This document shows positions 25,984 to 35,024 of a DNA stretch of 64,000 bases, piece after piece. The translations under genes were made by a program, and so were the position numbers. The notes beneath the pieces were generated by a model, which saw only the letters and a program-made list of their open reading frames with translations, ran no database searches and was not told the DNA's origin. The stretch is from Pontibacter akesuensis (GTDB lineage: Bacteria > Bacteroidota > Bacteroidia > Cytophagales > Hymenobacteraceae). How positions within the stretch are numbered: position 1 is the stretch's first letter; each line of letters opens with the position of its first letter. The stretch is taken from NCBI RefSeq assembly GCF_001611675.1, contig NZ_CP014766.1, forward strand, positions 2,728,001 to 2,792,000, given 5' to 3'.

Positions 25984-27303
25984 ATGGCAGCAGTAGGAAA
26001 TTTGAGTGGGATGTTCAGGGCGTTAAGCTCCCGTAATTATAAGTTGTTTTTTGTAGGGCAAGGAATTTCCCTGATCGGCACCTGGATGCAGCAGATTGCC
26101 TTGAGTTGGCTGGTGTACCGCCTTACCGATTCCGTGTTTCTGCTGGGTGCCGTTACCTTCTCCAGCCAGATCCCCTCTTTCCTGCTTGGTCCGTTTGCCG
26201 GCGTGCTGGCCGATAAGTTCGACCGTCATAAGGTATTGCTCGTGACTCAGTCCCTGTCCATGCTGCAGGCTTCTACGCTCGCGGTGCTGGTGCTTACCAA
26301 TACCATTGAGATTTGGCATGTGCTGGCGCTTAGTGCTGTTTTGGGTACCATCAACGGGTTTGATATTGCTACGCGGCAGGCTTTTGTAGTGGAGTTGGTT
26401 GAGCGGCGCGAAGACATGAGCAATGCCATCGCCTTAAACTCATCGCTGTTCAACATGGCCCGCCTCATTGGCCCTACGGTGGCGGGGCTGTTGATTGCCG
26501 CCGTAGGGGAGGGCATCTGTATCCTGATCAACGCGCTGAGTTACATTGCCGTACTGGCTTCGCTGCTGGCCATGCGCCTGAAACCCTTTGAGCGGGTGCA
26601 GCAGCAGCGCAAAGTATGGCAATCGCTTAAAGACGGATTCAGCTATGCCTTTGGCTTTCCGCCTATCCGTGCGCTGATCGTGATTGTGGGCCTGCTTAGC
26701 TTGTTCGGGATGCCGTTCACAGTGCTGCTGCCCGTGTTTGCGCGTGATATTTTGCATGGCGGGGCCAACACACTCGGATACCTGATGGGCGCTTCCGGCT
26801 TTGGAGCGTTGGGTGGGGCACTGTTTTTGGCCCAGCGTAAGTCGGTGGAGGGGCTGGGGAAGGTGATTATCTTTACCATGCTGCTCTTCGGCTTGGCGCT
26901 TATTGCCTTTTCTTTCTCGGAGATGTTCCTGCTCTCGCTGGTGCTGATGCTGGTAACGGGCTTTGGCATGATCGTGACCATGGCCTCCTGCAACACACTG
27001 CTGCAAACAATTGTGGACGACGACAAGCGGGGCCGCGTGATGAGCCTCTATGCCACCGCCTTTATGGGCATGGCTCCCATTGGAAGTGTACTGGCCGGAG
27101 CCGTGGCCGAGGATGTGGGGGTAGCTTACACGCTGGCGGGGTGTGGGTTGCTTTGCGCCCTGAGCATTATCCCGTTTGCCATCAGCAGGCCAAAACTGCG
27201 CCGCATGGTGCAGCCCATTTACGAGCGTCTCGGCATTGTGCCTGAGATTGCCACCGGCCTGCAATCTGCCTCTACCCTTAGCGGCCCACAAGAGGAGCGG
27301 TAG
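25984..27303 (+). CDS. MFS transporter (MFS_3/enterobactin-exporter type)
   Basis: A 439-residue major facilitator with about twelve transmembrane helices. It starts with FRALSSRNYKLFFVGQGISL and GTWMQQIALSWLVYRLT, and the loop between helices 2 and 3 has GPFAGVLADKFDRHKVL, the MFS signature. In the second half, DDDKRGRVMSLYATAFMGMA is typical of the MFS_3 group that exports siderophores or drugs by proton antiport. Substrate cannot be read. It is a single-gene unit ending at the terminator 27341-27379. Confidence 0.9.
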   Translation: MAAVGNLSGMFRALSSRNYKLFFVGQGISLIGTWMQQIALSWLVYRLTDSVFLLGAVTFSSQIPSFLLGPFAGVLADKFDRHKVLLVTQSLSMLQASTLAVLVLTNTIEIWHVLALSAVLGTINGFDIATRQAFVVELVERREDMSNAIALNSSLFNMARLIGPTVAGLLIAAVGEGICILINALSYIAVLASLLAMRLKPFERVQQQRKVWQSLKDGFSYAFGFPPIRALIVIVGLLSLFGMPFTVLLPVFARDILHGGANTLGYLMGASGFGALGGALFLAQRKSVEGLGKVIIFTMLLFGLALIAFSFSEMFLLSLVLMLVTGFGMIVTMASCNTLLQTIVDDDKRGRVMSLYATAFMGMAPIGSVLAGAVAEDVGVAYTLAGCGLLCALSIIPFAISRPKLRRMVQPIYERLGIVPEIATGLQSASTLSGPQEER

Positions 27304-27340
27304 TTTTCTGGACAAAGGACAAAAGAAATTACTATAAATA

Positions 27341-27379
27341 AACAACGAGAGCCAGCTACTGTAGCTGGCTCTCGTTGTT
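27341..27379. terminator. Hairpin terminator after MFS gene
   Basis: AACAACGAGAGCCAGCTAC pairs perfectly with GTAGCTGGCTCTCGTTGTT with almost no loop, between convergent genes. Confidence 0.85.
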
Positions 27380-27438
27380 TACAAACATATTATGTTTAAC
27401 TGTCCTTCGTCTTTTATCAAAGAGTCCTTCGTCCAAGG

Positions 27439-29901
27439 CTATTTTTTGCGGATCAGTAGTTTCTCCCCTACACTCACCGAAAAATCAGGCTTCTTGTTCC
27501 ATTCCATGATGTCTTTGATGGTAACACCGTACTGGCGCGAGATCTGGTACATGCTTTCGCCGGAGGCAACGGTGTGGTAAACGCTGCCACTCGTACTGCT
27601 TGCCGCAGGGGCTGCCTCCTTAGCAGGAGCAGGCGATGCAGCAGGGGCTTTCACACGCAGTTCCTGGCCGAGCTTCAGGTTATTGTCCGTAAGGCTGTTC
27701 CACTGGCGCAGCTGATCAAGGGATACATTATACTTCCTGGAGAGCTGGTAAAGTGTTTCGCCGGCGGCTACTGTATGGTAAGAGCTGTTGGTGCTGAGCA
27801 ACGTAGCTGGCAGTGCCTCCGGGTCTTCTTCGTCCCTGAAAACGCTTTTCGTTTCCGGCTGCTGCAGCGGCTCTGCAATCAACAATTCCTGTCCCAGTTT
27901 TAGCGGTGCATCGCCCAGTTTGTTCCATTCAGTCAGATCGTTTATCGTTACGGCATACATCCTGGAGATGCCGTAAAGCGTTTCGCCCTGCTTCACGATA
28001 TGCGTGGTTGGCTTGCCTGTCTGTGGCTGGGCTGGTGCCGGTGTGGCAGCAGTGGCCTTGGGTAGTGGCGTAGAGGTAGTCTTTGCTGGGAAAGTGGCAG
28101 CTGCTGCCTCTTCTTCAATGCCTTCTTCCTCAAAAGTTAGTTCCTCTTCGCTGGCTGAATCCTCCTCGAATACAAAGGCCGTAGTGTCAGCAGGAAAAGT
28201 TTCGCTTGTTGTGGCAGGGGCCGTCTTACTGGCTGGGGCAGGGAAAGGCTCGGTGGCTGATCCCGCCTTCGGCGTTCCTTCGCTTGCCTTGGCAGTAGCT
28301 GTTTTGGCCGGGTATAACACAGCCGTCTGTCTTTTAACAACAGGAGCCGGGCTCACTGGCGCTTCTTCTGCTGGTGCCACGGCTACTTCCTTTACCGCGA
28401 CTTCCGCTACAATCTCTGCCTCCTGCTTTACCGGGGCTGGTTTTGAGGTGGCCACTGGCGTTGTTTTGGTCGTTGCCATCGGTTCTTCCTGCGGCTGTGC
28501 TTCCTCTTTTGTCTCCCCCTTCAAGCTCTCAATAAAGCGGGTGAAGACATTCTTCGTCTGAGGGGTAACGGGCTCCTTCGCTGCCGCTGCTGGCTCGGTA
28601 CGCTGTGTTTTTGACGTGGCGGCGGTTGCAGCCTGCTGCTTGTTCAGGTCACGGATCTCAACCGGTGTGTGGGCAGGCCGTCGGTTCTGAAGCCAAAGCA
28701 CGCGGCCGGGAACAGGCATTTCGTTGCGCTTCATGCGGTTTTTAAACAGCAGGTAATTCAGCCGAACACCATAGTGCTGCGAAATCAGCTGCATGGTTTC
28801 GCCTGGCTGCACCACGTGAAACTCGGTATTGGCACTGGCGCGTTTCTGCTCGATGTAATAAGAGGAGCCAGGCACTATCTTATCGAAGTTGTGCATATCG
28901 TTATACTTCAGAAAGCGGCGGGTAGAGATGCCTGCCTGCAGGGCCAGCTTGTCTTTCGTGTCGCCTTCGCGGGCTACGATCGCGTTTAGGTTATTCTGCT
29001 TCACCAGGCTGGCAGCGGCACCGCGACTGGTAGTAGTTTGGCGTACTGGAGCATCCGTCTTGGCAGAAGCCAGCATGCCGCTGTCAAAACCGCTGCCATT
29101 GCGCACCGGCACCATCACGTAATAATCCTTATCAGACGGAATAGAACTGCCCAGGAGCCATTTATTGTAGCGCTCCAGCTCGGCATAATCCGTTTTGGTG
29201 GCCAGGGCAATATCAGACAAGCTTTGGCCGGGGTTAGCCCGCAGCTCCTTCAAAGCCACCGCGGGCGGGTTTGCCTTGCCAACAAAGTTGTCGTAAGCCA
29301 CTTTATGCGCCAGAAAGGTGATGATGTAGTCGTTTGATCGCTCGGTCACATCCATGTTCCTGGCCCCGTTGTCGGATGGCTTGGAATATGCCTTGGCGCC
29401 GGTATAGCCCAGGTAGTAAGACAGCAGCGAGTTCAGCCAATTGTTGTAGTAGCCGTTGCTGCGCTTGAAGTATTTGGCTGCCCCACGGCTGGCCTCCACA
29501 ATATGGCGGCGCTCATCCACAGCGCGGTCCATGCGCAGGTTAAAGTCCAGGGCGGCCTCGCGCTTAAACTGCCAGTACCCTACCGCATTGGAGGTAGAGA
29601 CAGCATCGCCAATCAAACCGCTTTCCTGCAGTGCCAGGTACTTGAAATCATCCGGAACACCCTCTTCCTTAAACACGCGCTCGATTATGGGGAAGTAAGC
29701 GTCTGCCAGGTCCACCTTCATTTTAAAGTAGTTCTGGTTACGGTGCAGGGCATCCACCTTTTTCTGGATTGCGGCCTGCGCCCCGTCCGAGATCTTCAGG
29801 TGAATATCGGCAAAGTAGATATTCTTCGGTACTACCACCTGTGCCATTGCCAGCAAGGGCAGTAGCAGAAGTGCTAAAAATGCAGTAAATGACTTTCTCA
29901 T
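27439..29901 (-). CDS. mltD: Membrane-bound lytic murein transglycosylase D-like with LysM repeats
   Basis: An 820-residue exported protein: signal peptide (1-20), an SLT domain with PDDFKYLALQESGL holding the catalytic Glu (about residue 93) and NAVGYWQF, then peptidoglycan-binding LysM motifs. One lies near residue 360 (VVQPGETMQLISQHYG) and three in the last 190 residues (KQGETLYGISRMY, AAGETLYQLSRKY, ASGESMYQISRQYG). Between them is a long linker rich in A, P, T, E and K. It cleaves glycan strands to anhydromuropeptides in the periplasm. Length exceeds E. coli MltD because of the linker and extra LysM units. Confidence 0.92.
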   Translation of the reverse strand: MRKSFTAFLALLLLPLLAMAQVVVPKNIYFADIHLKISDGAQAAIQKKVDALHRNQNYFKMKVDLADAYFPIIERVFKEEGVPDDFKYLALQESGLIGDAVSTSNAVGYWQFKREAALDFNLRMDRAVDERRHIVEASRGAAKYFKRSNGYYNNWLNSLLSYYLGYTGAKAYSKPSDNGARNMDVTERSNDYIITFLAHKVAYDNFVGKANPPAVALKELRANPGQSLSDIALATKTDYAELERYNKWLLGSSIPSDKDYYVMVPVRNGSGFDSGMLASAKTDAPVRQTTTSRGAAASLVKQNNLNAIVAREGDTKDKLALQAGISTRRFLKYNDMHNFDKIVPGSSYYIEQKRASANTEFHVVQPGETMQLISQHYGVRLNYLLFKNRMKRNEMPVPGRVLWLQNRRPAHTPVEIRDLNKQQAATAATSKTQRTEPAAAAKEPVTPQTKNVFTRFIESLKGETKEEAQPQEEPMATTKTTPVATSKPAPVKQEAEIVAEVAVKEVAVAPAEEAPVSPAPVVKRQTAVLYPAKTATAKASEGTPKAGSATEPFPAPASKTAPATTSETFPADTTAFVFEEDSASEEELTFEEEGIEEEAAAATFPAKTTSTPLPKATAATPAPAQPQTGKPTTHIVKQGETLYGISRMYAVTINDLTEWNKLGDAPLKLGQELLIAEPLQQPETKSVFRDEEDPEALPATLLSTNSSYHTVAAGETLYQLSRKYNVSLDQLRQWNSLTDNNLKLGQELRVKAPAASPAPAKEAAPAASSTSGSVYHTVASGESMYQISRQYGVTIKDIMEWNKKPDFSVSVGEKLLIRKK

Positions 29902-30202
29902 GACGCGGTATTCTAATGTTTTGGCTAATCGTTGATCCGGTGGCTCTACTTTCTGTTAAATAGACTATAGTTAAATAGCTCTATGTTAATATGTTCAGAA
30001 GGTAATATAGCTGTCGCAAAAATAACGCAAAAAGCCTCGCATTTTAAAACGCTTTGCCAACTTCTTGCATTATTTTTTGCGGCCTAAAAAATTGCGGAAT
30101 CGCAGCCAAACTGCAATGGCCCGAAAGGAAGAAGTATAGGCGGGAATGGAGGTAGGGGAGGGAGTAAAAAGAGGAGAATCAGGGGCTGCCTCTCTCCCTT
30201 TA
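29902..30202. other. Intergenic region upstream of mltD
   Basis: About 300 bp with no gene or strong hairpin recognised; it should contain the mltD promoter. Confidence 0.4.
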
Positions 30203-30847
30203 TTATTTTTTTCTGGCGATGAGCAGCCCATCGCGCACCGGCAGGAGGATGTTTTCCACGCGCTCGTCCTGGTGCACCTGCAGGTTGAAGTCCATCACGG
30301 CTTTCGTGTCCTCATCAAGCTTTTTGCGGTATTTCTCCAGCACTTTGCCGCTCCACAGCACATTGTCGGCAATGATGTAGCCGCCCGGGCGCACCTTGCC
30401 GATCACCATGTCATAATAACGGCCATAGTTGATCTTGTCGGCATCAATAAACACCAGGTCAAACTCAGCATCTATACCTGGCACAATCTCCAGCGCATTG
30501 CCAATGTACAGTTTCATCCGGTTGCCGTAACCCGACTCGTTGAAGTAGCCTCGCACGCGCTGCTCCAGTTCCTCGTTCTTATCAATGGTATGAAGCATGC
30601 CGCCTTCCTGCAGCCCCTCGGCCATACATAGCGCGGAGTAGCCCGTGTAGGTGCCAATCTCCAGAATTTGCCGGGGCTGGATCATTTTGGAATAGAGCGA
30701 GAGCAGGCGGCCCTGCAGGTGCCCGGAAAGCATGCGCGGCTTCAGCACGTTCAGGTGCGTCTGGCGACTTATCTTGTGCAGCAGCTCACTCTCCGGCGAG
30801 GTATGATTCTCGGAATACTGCAGCAGTTCTTCGTCTATAAACTCCAT
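30203..30847 (-). CDS. Class I SAM O-methyltransferase (CCoAOMT-like)
   Basis: From the ATG at 30847 it has 214 residues: MEFIDEELLQYSENHTSPES, PRQILEIGTYTGYSALCMA (SAM motif I), DLVFIDADKINYGRYYD (metal-binding Asp) and GGYIIADNVLWSGKV. This is the O-methyltransferase family related to caffeoyl-CoA O-methyltransferase, which methylates hydroxyl groups of small aromatic substrates in a divalent-cation-dependent way; the physiological substrate in Bacteroidetes is unknown. The preferred start gives the family's usual length. Confidence 0.9.
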   Translation of the reverse strand: MEFIDEELLQYSENHTSPESELLHKISRQTHLNVLKPRMLSGHLQGRLLSLYSKMIQPRQILEIGTYTGYSALCMAEGLQEGGMLHTIDKNEELEQRVRGYFNESGYGNRMKLYIGNALEIVPGIDAEFDLVFIDADKINYGRYYDMVIGKVRPGGYIIADNVLWSGKVLEKYRKKLDEDTKAVMDFNLQVHQDERVENILLPVRDGLLIARKK

Positions 30848-30920
30848 GGAACGTAGATTAGGAGATTTGAAAATGAGGGGATATGGAGATGAAGCAGAAA
30901 CAGTAATCCTCAATCTCTAA

Positions 30921-30943
30921 TTCATAATTCATAATTCATAATT
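30921..30943. repeat. Heptameric tandem repeat (TTCATAA x3)
   Basis: Three perfect copies of TTCATAA followed by TT in a short intergenic gap. Related ATTCATAATTC or AATTACGAATG sequence occurs near 25715-25745 and 58979-58995. Confidence 0.7.
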
Positions 30944-30961
30944 TCTAATTGCGTAGCTGCG

Positions 30962-32194
30962 CTACGCTGGCACGTAATTGAGGAAACTAAGCTTTTCCTC
31001 GGCCAGCACATCCTGCGCAATGGTGGTCAGGTCGTGGGCGGTGATGCTTTTGATCTGATCGAAAATGTCGTTCAGCGACTCCACTTTTTCCTGGTCCAGA
31101 ATGCTCTTGCCGATCATCATCATCAGGCCGATGTTGCTTTCCTCTGCCATGGCCAATTGCCCCATCAGCTGCTCTTTGGCCGTGTGCAGCTGCAAAGAGC
31201 CGAGTGGTTTCTCACGCAGCTTCTTCAGCTCCTTTAGCACCAGCGAGGTGGTACGCTTCAGCTGCTTCTTCTCCGTGCCGAAGTAAATGGTGAGCAGGCC
31301 GGTATCCACGTAAGTGGCGTAGTTGGAGTCGATCGTGTACACCAGCCCGTGCTTTTCACGCACAGCCAGGTTCAGGCGCGAGTTCATGCCCGGGCCACCC
31401 AGCAGGTTGTTGAGCATAAACAGCGGAATGCGTCTGTCGTCGCCGAGGGCGTAGGCAGGGCAACCGATCACACAGTGTGCCTGCGAAATAGACTTCTCGA
31501 CTGTAATGGATTTAGACTGGTAGCCGGTAAACGGCACGCGGTCCAGTGATTTTTGGATGCGCGGCACATCGCTTAGGTACTTTTCGGCCAGCTTCACCAC
31601 TTTCTCAAACGGCAGGTTGCTCACCGAGCAGAACACCAGCGCATCGGTGCTCATGTTGCGGTCTATAAAGCCGCGGAAGTCCTGCTTCTTAAAGCTGCCC
31701 ACGCTTTCTTTGGTGCCTAGGATGTTGTTGCCAAGCGGATGGCCGTCATACACCACCGCATCAAACTCATCTACAATGGCTTCTTCGGGCGTGTCGAGGT
31801 ACATCGACATTTCCTCCAGAATCACCCCGCGCTCCTTCTCGATTTCCTTCTCCGGAAAAATGGAGTGAAACGTGATGTCGGTCAGCAGCTCAAAAGATTT
31901 CTCGAAATGCTTGTCGAGCACCGAGCTGTAGAAACAGACCTTCTCTTTGGTGGTGTAGGCGTTGAGCTCGCCGCCAACAGACTCAAGGCGGTTTAGGATG
32001 TGGAATGACTTGCGTTTCTGCGTGCCCTTGAAGGCCATATGCTCCCAGAAGTGGGCGAGGCCCTGCTCCTGCGGCAACTCATCGCGGCTGCCCATGTCCA
32101 TGATAAAACCGCTGTGGGCTATCTTGGTATGCAGCACCTGCTTGTGTACAATGCGTATTCCGTTGGGTAAAGTATGGATATGATAATCAAGCAT
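30962..32194 (-). CDS. M16 family zinc peptidase
   Basis: A 410-residue insulinase/processing-peptidase-type protein. GLAHFWEHMAFKGT contains the inverted zinc motif HxxEH, with a downstream Glu in EKERGVILEEMSMY. SKSITVEKSISQAHCVIG and NLLGGPGMNSRLNLAVREKHGLVYTI belong to the second M16 half. The length is a single complete M16 unit, as in bacterial PqqL/YmxG-type cytosolic peptidases. There is no signal peptide. Substrate unknown. It lies about 110 bp upstream of the O-methyltransferase gene in the same direction. Confidence 0.92.
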   Translation of the reverse strand: MLDYHIHTLPNGIRIVHKQVLHTKIAHSGFIMDMGSRDELPQEQGLAHFWEHMAFKGTQKRKSFHILNRLESVGGELNAYTTKEKVCFYSSVLDKHFEKSFELLTDITFHSIFPEKEIEKERGVILEEMSMYLDTPEEAIVDEFDAVVYDGHPLGNNILGTKESVGSFKKQDFRGFIDRNMSTDALVFCSVSNLPFEKVVKLAEKYLSDVPRIQKSLDRVPFTGYQSKSITVEKSISQAHCVIGCPAYALGDDRRIPLFMLNNLLGGPGMNSRLNLAVREKHGLVYTIDSNYATYVDTGLLTIYFGTEKKQLKRTTSLVLKELKKLREKPLGSLQLHTAKEQLMGQLAMAEESNIGLMMMIGKSILDQEKVESLNDIFDQIKSITAHDLTTIAQDVLAEEKLSFLNYVPA

Positions 32195-32377
32195 TCAGTT
32201 CAGAATTAGCCTGCAAAGGTACGGCAAAGAGTGATGAGTTAAAAGTTTTGCGCAGGTCAGGGTAAAAGCACAACGAATGTGGCAGCGCTATACTTTCACT
32301 GGGTAAGCACGATGCTGTTTGATGGAGCACATCGCCACCAAACTCAGAACGCTTAACCCGGGACTCAGAACTCCCTG

Positions 32378-33160
32378 CTATCGCTTCTTCTCCAGCCCGC
32401 CGACGTTTATTACGAATCCCAAAGAAAATACAGAATAGGCTGCAGTTAAAGTATCGCGGTTTTTCAGACCGATATTGGTGCCGCTGGTGTACTGCAGTTG
32501 CACGGCCGGGGTAAGGGTGAGGCGCGTGTAAAAGATAGGCTCCAGGAAAATATTGTCTTCTTCCTGGCCCGGTATGTTGTTCAGGGTATAGTCGCCCATG
32601 TTCACATAGCTGGCACGCAGGGCGGTGCCGTAGTTCAGCGGGAAATCGTGGTTAAAGAAGTGAAGGGCTTTTTTGCGCTTTGAGCTGAAGTTAACCTGCA
32701 CAAAGTACTTGCTGTAGCTCGCCTCGTGGCGTTTGTACGTCATCACGCCAGATTCCTTGGCTTCCTCTTTCTCGGTTCGGTCGCTGCTGCCCGTGCCAAT
32801 GCCGCCATATACTTCCAGCACGCGGTTGTTTTCAGGCCCGAAGGTGGTGAAGTAACCGCCGCCAGCCTCCAGCAGGTTGTGGCGCATGTCGCGTTTGCGG
32901 CTCTCGGTGCTAAGCATGGAGCCATTCAGCAGCACGGCAAAATGGTCGGTTACCGCATAGGCAGTGTTAAAGGTGATGTTTCCCTTCAGGGTGACGTGGC
33001 CGCCGGCACTAAGCTCCCCTTTCTTTGTAAACATCGGCACGTTGGGCACATTGGGCATGTAGGCTGAGGTGCCACAGCCAGCGAGCAGGAGCGGCAAAGC
33101 CAGTAACCAGGTAAATTTTATACTTTTAAGCAGGGAAGGGGAGGTAAAATACTGTTTCAT
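32378..33160 (-). CDS. Hypothetical outer-membrane-type lipoprotein
   Basis: From the ATG at 33160: 260 residues with a signal peptide and lipobox LLLAGC. The mature part has alternating, aromatic beta-strand-like segments (GHVTLKGNITFNTAYAVT, HNLLEAGGGYFTTFG, EVYGGIGTGSSDR, LEPIFYTRLTLTPAVQLQYT), suggesting a small outer-membrane-associated beta-barrel. The longer frame upstream lacks a plausible signal at its N-terminus. No family recognised. Confidence 0.75.
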   Translation of the reverse strand: MKQYFTSPSLLKSIKFTWLLALPLLLAGCGTSAYMPNVPNVPMFTKKGELSAGGHVTLKGNITFNTAYAVTDHFAVLLNGSMLSTESRKRDMRHNLLEAGGGYFTTFGPENNRVLEVYGGIGTGSSDRTEKEEAKESGVMTYKRHEASYSKYFVQVNFSSKRKKALHFFNHDFPLNYGTALRASYVNMGDYTLNNIPGQEEDNIFLEPIFYTRLTLTPAVQLQYTSGTNIGLKNRDTLTAAYSVFSLGFVINVGGLEKKR

Positions 33161-33330
33161 ATAAGCGTTAGTCCGGTGCGGTAGGCACAACTTAGGCAAA
33201 GGTAAGCCCATTCGCAAAAAGCAGAACAATACTTTTTGTGAATTATTCCGAAATATAAGGGAAACGTGCCAGCAGAAGCATTGCCTGCTCAACGGTGGGA
33301 ATCTCATTTTTAACTAAGGGCAGTTTGGTG

Positions 33331-33338
33331 TAGTTTTG
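33331..33338 (+). promoter_or_regulatory. Candidate -7 element for GT9 gene
   Basis: TAGTTTTG fits TAnnTTTG exactly, 21 bp before the ATG at 33360. The -33 position holds only TTTT (33307-33310). Confidence 0.4.
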
Positions 33339-33359
33339 TTCTGAGTCAGATACAGGAGC

Positions 33360-34364
33360 ATGAAGAAAATACTGATCATACAAACGGCTTTTTTGGGTGA
33401 TGTGGTGCTGGCAACGGCGCTGATAGAGAAGCTGTACAGGTTTTACCCGGATGCTGAGCTGGACTTTCTTTTACGCAAGGGCAACGAGGCGCTGCTGGCA
33501 AATCACCCGCTGCTGCGCCGGGTGCTGATCTGGAACAAGAAGGAGGGCAAGTATAAAAGCCTGATGCGCCTGCTCTCACAGATACGCACCGAAAAGTATG
33601 ATCTGGTAGTGAATGTGCAGCGCTTTGGAGCCACCGGCATACTTACTGCATTCTCAGGTGCCAAAGAAACTGTTGGCTTTGAGAAAAACCCTTTCTCCCG
33701 CTTTTTTACCCGTCGGTATGTGCACGATGTGCGCTCTGGCACGCACGAAGTGGAGCGAAACAACATGCTTATCCAGAGCGTGACCAACGCCATTCCCGAA
33801 AAGCCAAAGCTATACCCCAGTCAGACTGACTTTGCGCAAGTGGAGGACTTGAAGCAGGAGCCTTTTATATGCATGGCGCCTACCTCGGTTTGGTTTACAA
33901 AGCAGTTTCCGCAGGAGCAGTGGGTAACCCTAATCAATAGCCTCGACCCCACGTACAAAGTATACCTGCTGGGCTCTCCGGCCGATAGGCAGCACTGCGA
34001 CGAGATCATCAGCCAAAGTATAAACAAGCGGGTAGAGAACCTGTGCGGGCAGCTGAGCCTGCTGCAGTCGGCGGCGCTGATGCGCGACGCAGTGCTGAAC
34101 TACGTAAACGACTCAGGGCCAATGCACCTGGCTTCGGCCCTTAATGCCCCCACCTGCGCTATCTACTGCTCCACGGTGCCTCGTTTCGGTTTCGGTCCGC
34201 TGGCTGATTTTGCCACGGTGGTGGAGCGGGAGGAGCCGCTATACTGCCGCCCTTGCGGGCTGCATGGCTACAAAGCCTGCCCCGAAGGCCATTTCAAGTG
34301 CGCCCGCGATATCCGTAATGAGCAGTTGCTACAGGTGCTGGAAACAGTAGAGGCGGAGAGGTAG
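33360..34364 (+). CDS. Glycosyltransferase family 9 (heptosyltransferase-like), paralogue 1
   Basis: A 334-residue GT9 protein: KKILIIQTAFLGDVVLATAL at the N-terminus, LVVNVQRFGATGIL, CMAPTSVWFTKQFPQEQW and NDSGPMHLASALNAP, the sugar-nucleotide-binding signature. Family members transfer heptose from ADP-heptose to lipopolysaccharide core on the cytosolic face of the inner membrane. The C-terminus has a Cys-rich block CRPCGLHGYKACPEGHFKC shared with the paralogue at 52891. The true sugar donor is unknown. The ThiE/TenI-like gene follows by 32 bp. Confidence 0.88.
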   Translation: MKKILIIQTAFLGDVVLATALIEKLYRFYPDAELDFLLRKGNEALLANHPLLRRVLIWNKKEGKYKSLMRLLSQIRTEKYDLVVNVQRFGATGILTAFSGAKETVGFEKNPFSRFFTRRYVHDVRSGTHEVERNNMLIQSVTNAIPEKPKLYPSQTDFAQVEDLKQEPFICMAPTSVWFTKQFPQEQWVTLINSLDPTYKVYLLGSPADRQHCDEIISQSINKRVENLCGQLSLLQSAALMRDAVLNYVNDSGPMHLASALNAPTCAIYCSTVPRFGFGPLADFATVVEREEPLYCRPCGLHGYKACPEGHFKCARDIRNEQLLQVLETVEAER

Positions 34365-34396
34365 CTTTATACAGCCTCTTTCAAGTATAAGTCCAG

Positions 34397-34975
34397 ATGC
34401 AATTAGTCGTTATCACATCGCCCAAACCAGTAGAGCAGGAGCAGCAAATTTGCGCTGCTATGTTTGAACTTGGGCTGCAAACGCTGCACCTGCGCAAACC
34501 CGAGGCAAGTATAAGTGAACTGCGGGTGTGGCTGAAAGCGCTACCAGAGCAGTATCACGAACGTGTCATGCTGCACACACACCACCAACTGGCAGAAGAG
34601 TTTGAGGTAAAGGGACTGCATTTCAGAGAGGCAGACAGAGCCGCAGCGGCCAACACACTGAAGTATGACCTAACTTTTTCCACCTCCTTCCATACGCTTA
34701 CACAAGTACAGCAAGCGCAGCCATACTTTGACTACGGCTTTTTGAGCCCTGTTTTTCAGAGCATTTCTAAAAAAGATTATCCAGCTGCTTTTGTGACAGG
34801 TGAACTTCGGGAGGTGGTGCCACAGGCAAAGTTGCCGCTGTTAGCGTTAGGAGGAGTAACAGCAGAAAAGCTGCCGCTGGTGCAGGAGATGGGCTTTAAA
34901 GGAGCAGCCGTGTTGGGGGCTGTGTGGGAGCAGCCAGTTCCTACAGTGGCGTTCAAAGAACTGCTAAAGCAGTAA
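34397..34975 (+). CDS. ThiE/TenI-like thiamine-phosphate-synthase-family protein
   Basis: A 192-residue TIM-barrel protein of the thiamine monophosphate synthase family: LQTLHLRKPEASISEL, LHTHHQLAEEFEVKGLHF, FSTSFHTLTQVQQAQPYFDYGFLSPVFQSISKK and LLALGGVTAEKL. A second, more canonical ThiE lies in the operon at 38315-38959, so this copy may be a TenI-type thiazole tautomerase. It converges on thiF and is not under the TPP riboswitch. Family sure, precise role not. Confidence 0.8.
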   Translation: MQLVVITSPKPVEQEQQICAAMFELGLQTLHLRKPEASISELRVWLKALPEQYHERVMLHTHHQLAEEFEVKGLHFREADRAAAANTLKYDLTFSTSFHTLTQVQQAQPYFDYGFLSPVFQSISKKDYPAAFVTGELREVVPQAKLPLLALGGVTAEKLPLVQEMGFKGAAVLGAVWEQPVPTVAFKELLKQ

Positions 34976-34978
34976 AAG

Positions 34979-35014
34979 GCCTCGCAGCGTGCGCAGCTCC
35001 TGCGAGCGTCTGAC
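34979..35014. repeat. Dispersed hairpin repeat (CTCGCAG...CTGCGAG), copy 1
   Basis: CTCGCAG and CTGCGAG flank GCGCAGCT and are followed by CGTCTGAC. Similar units lie at 47471-47498 and 58917-58950. Here it separates two convergent genes and could act as terminator. Confidence 0.65.
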
Positions 35015-35024
35015 TTCCAAAGCA

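Noticed and set aside
26440..27345. 301-codon open frame antisense to the MFS gene
   Set aside because: His/Gln-rich translation typical of antisense to hydrophobic coding sequence; no start context or motif.
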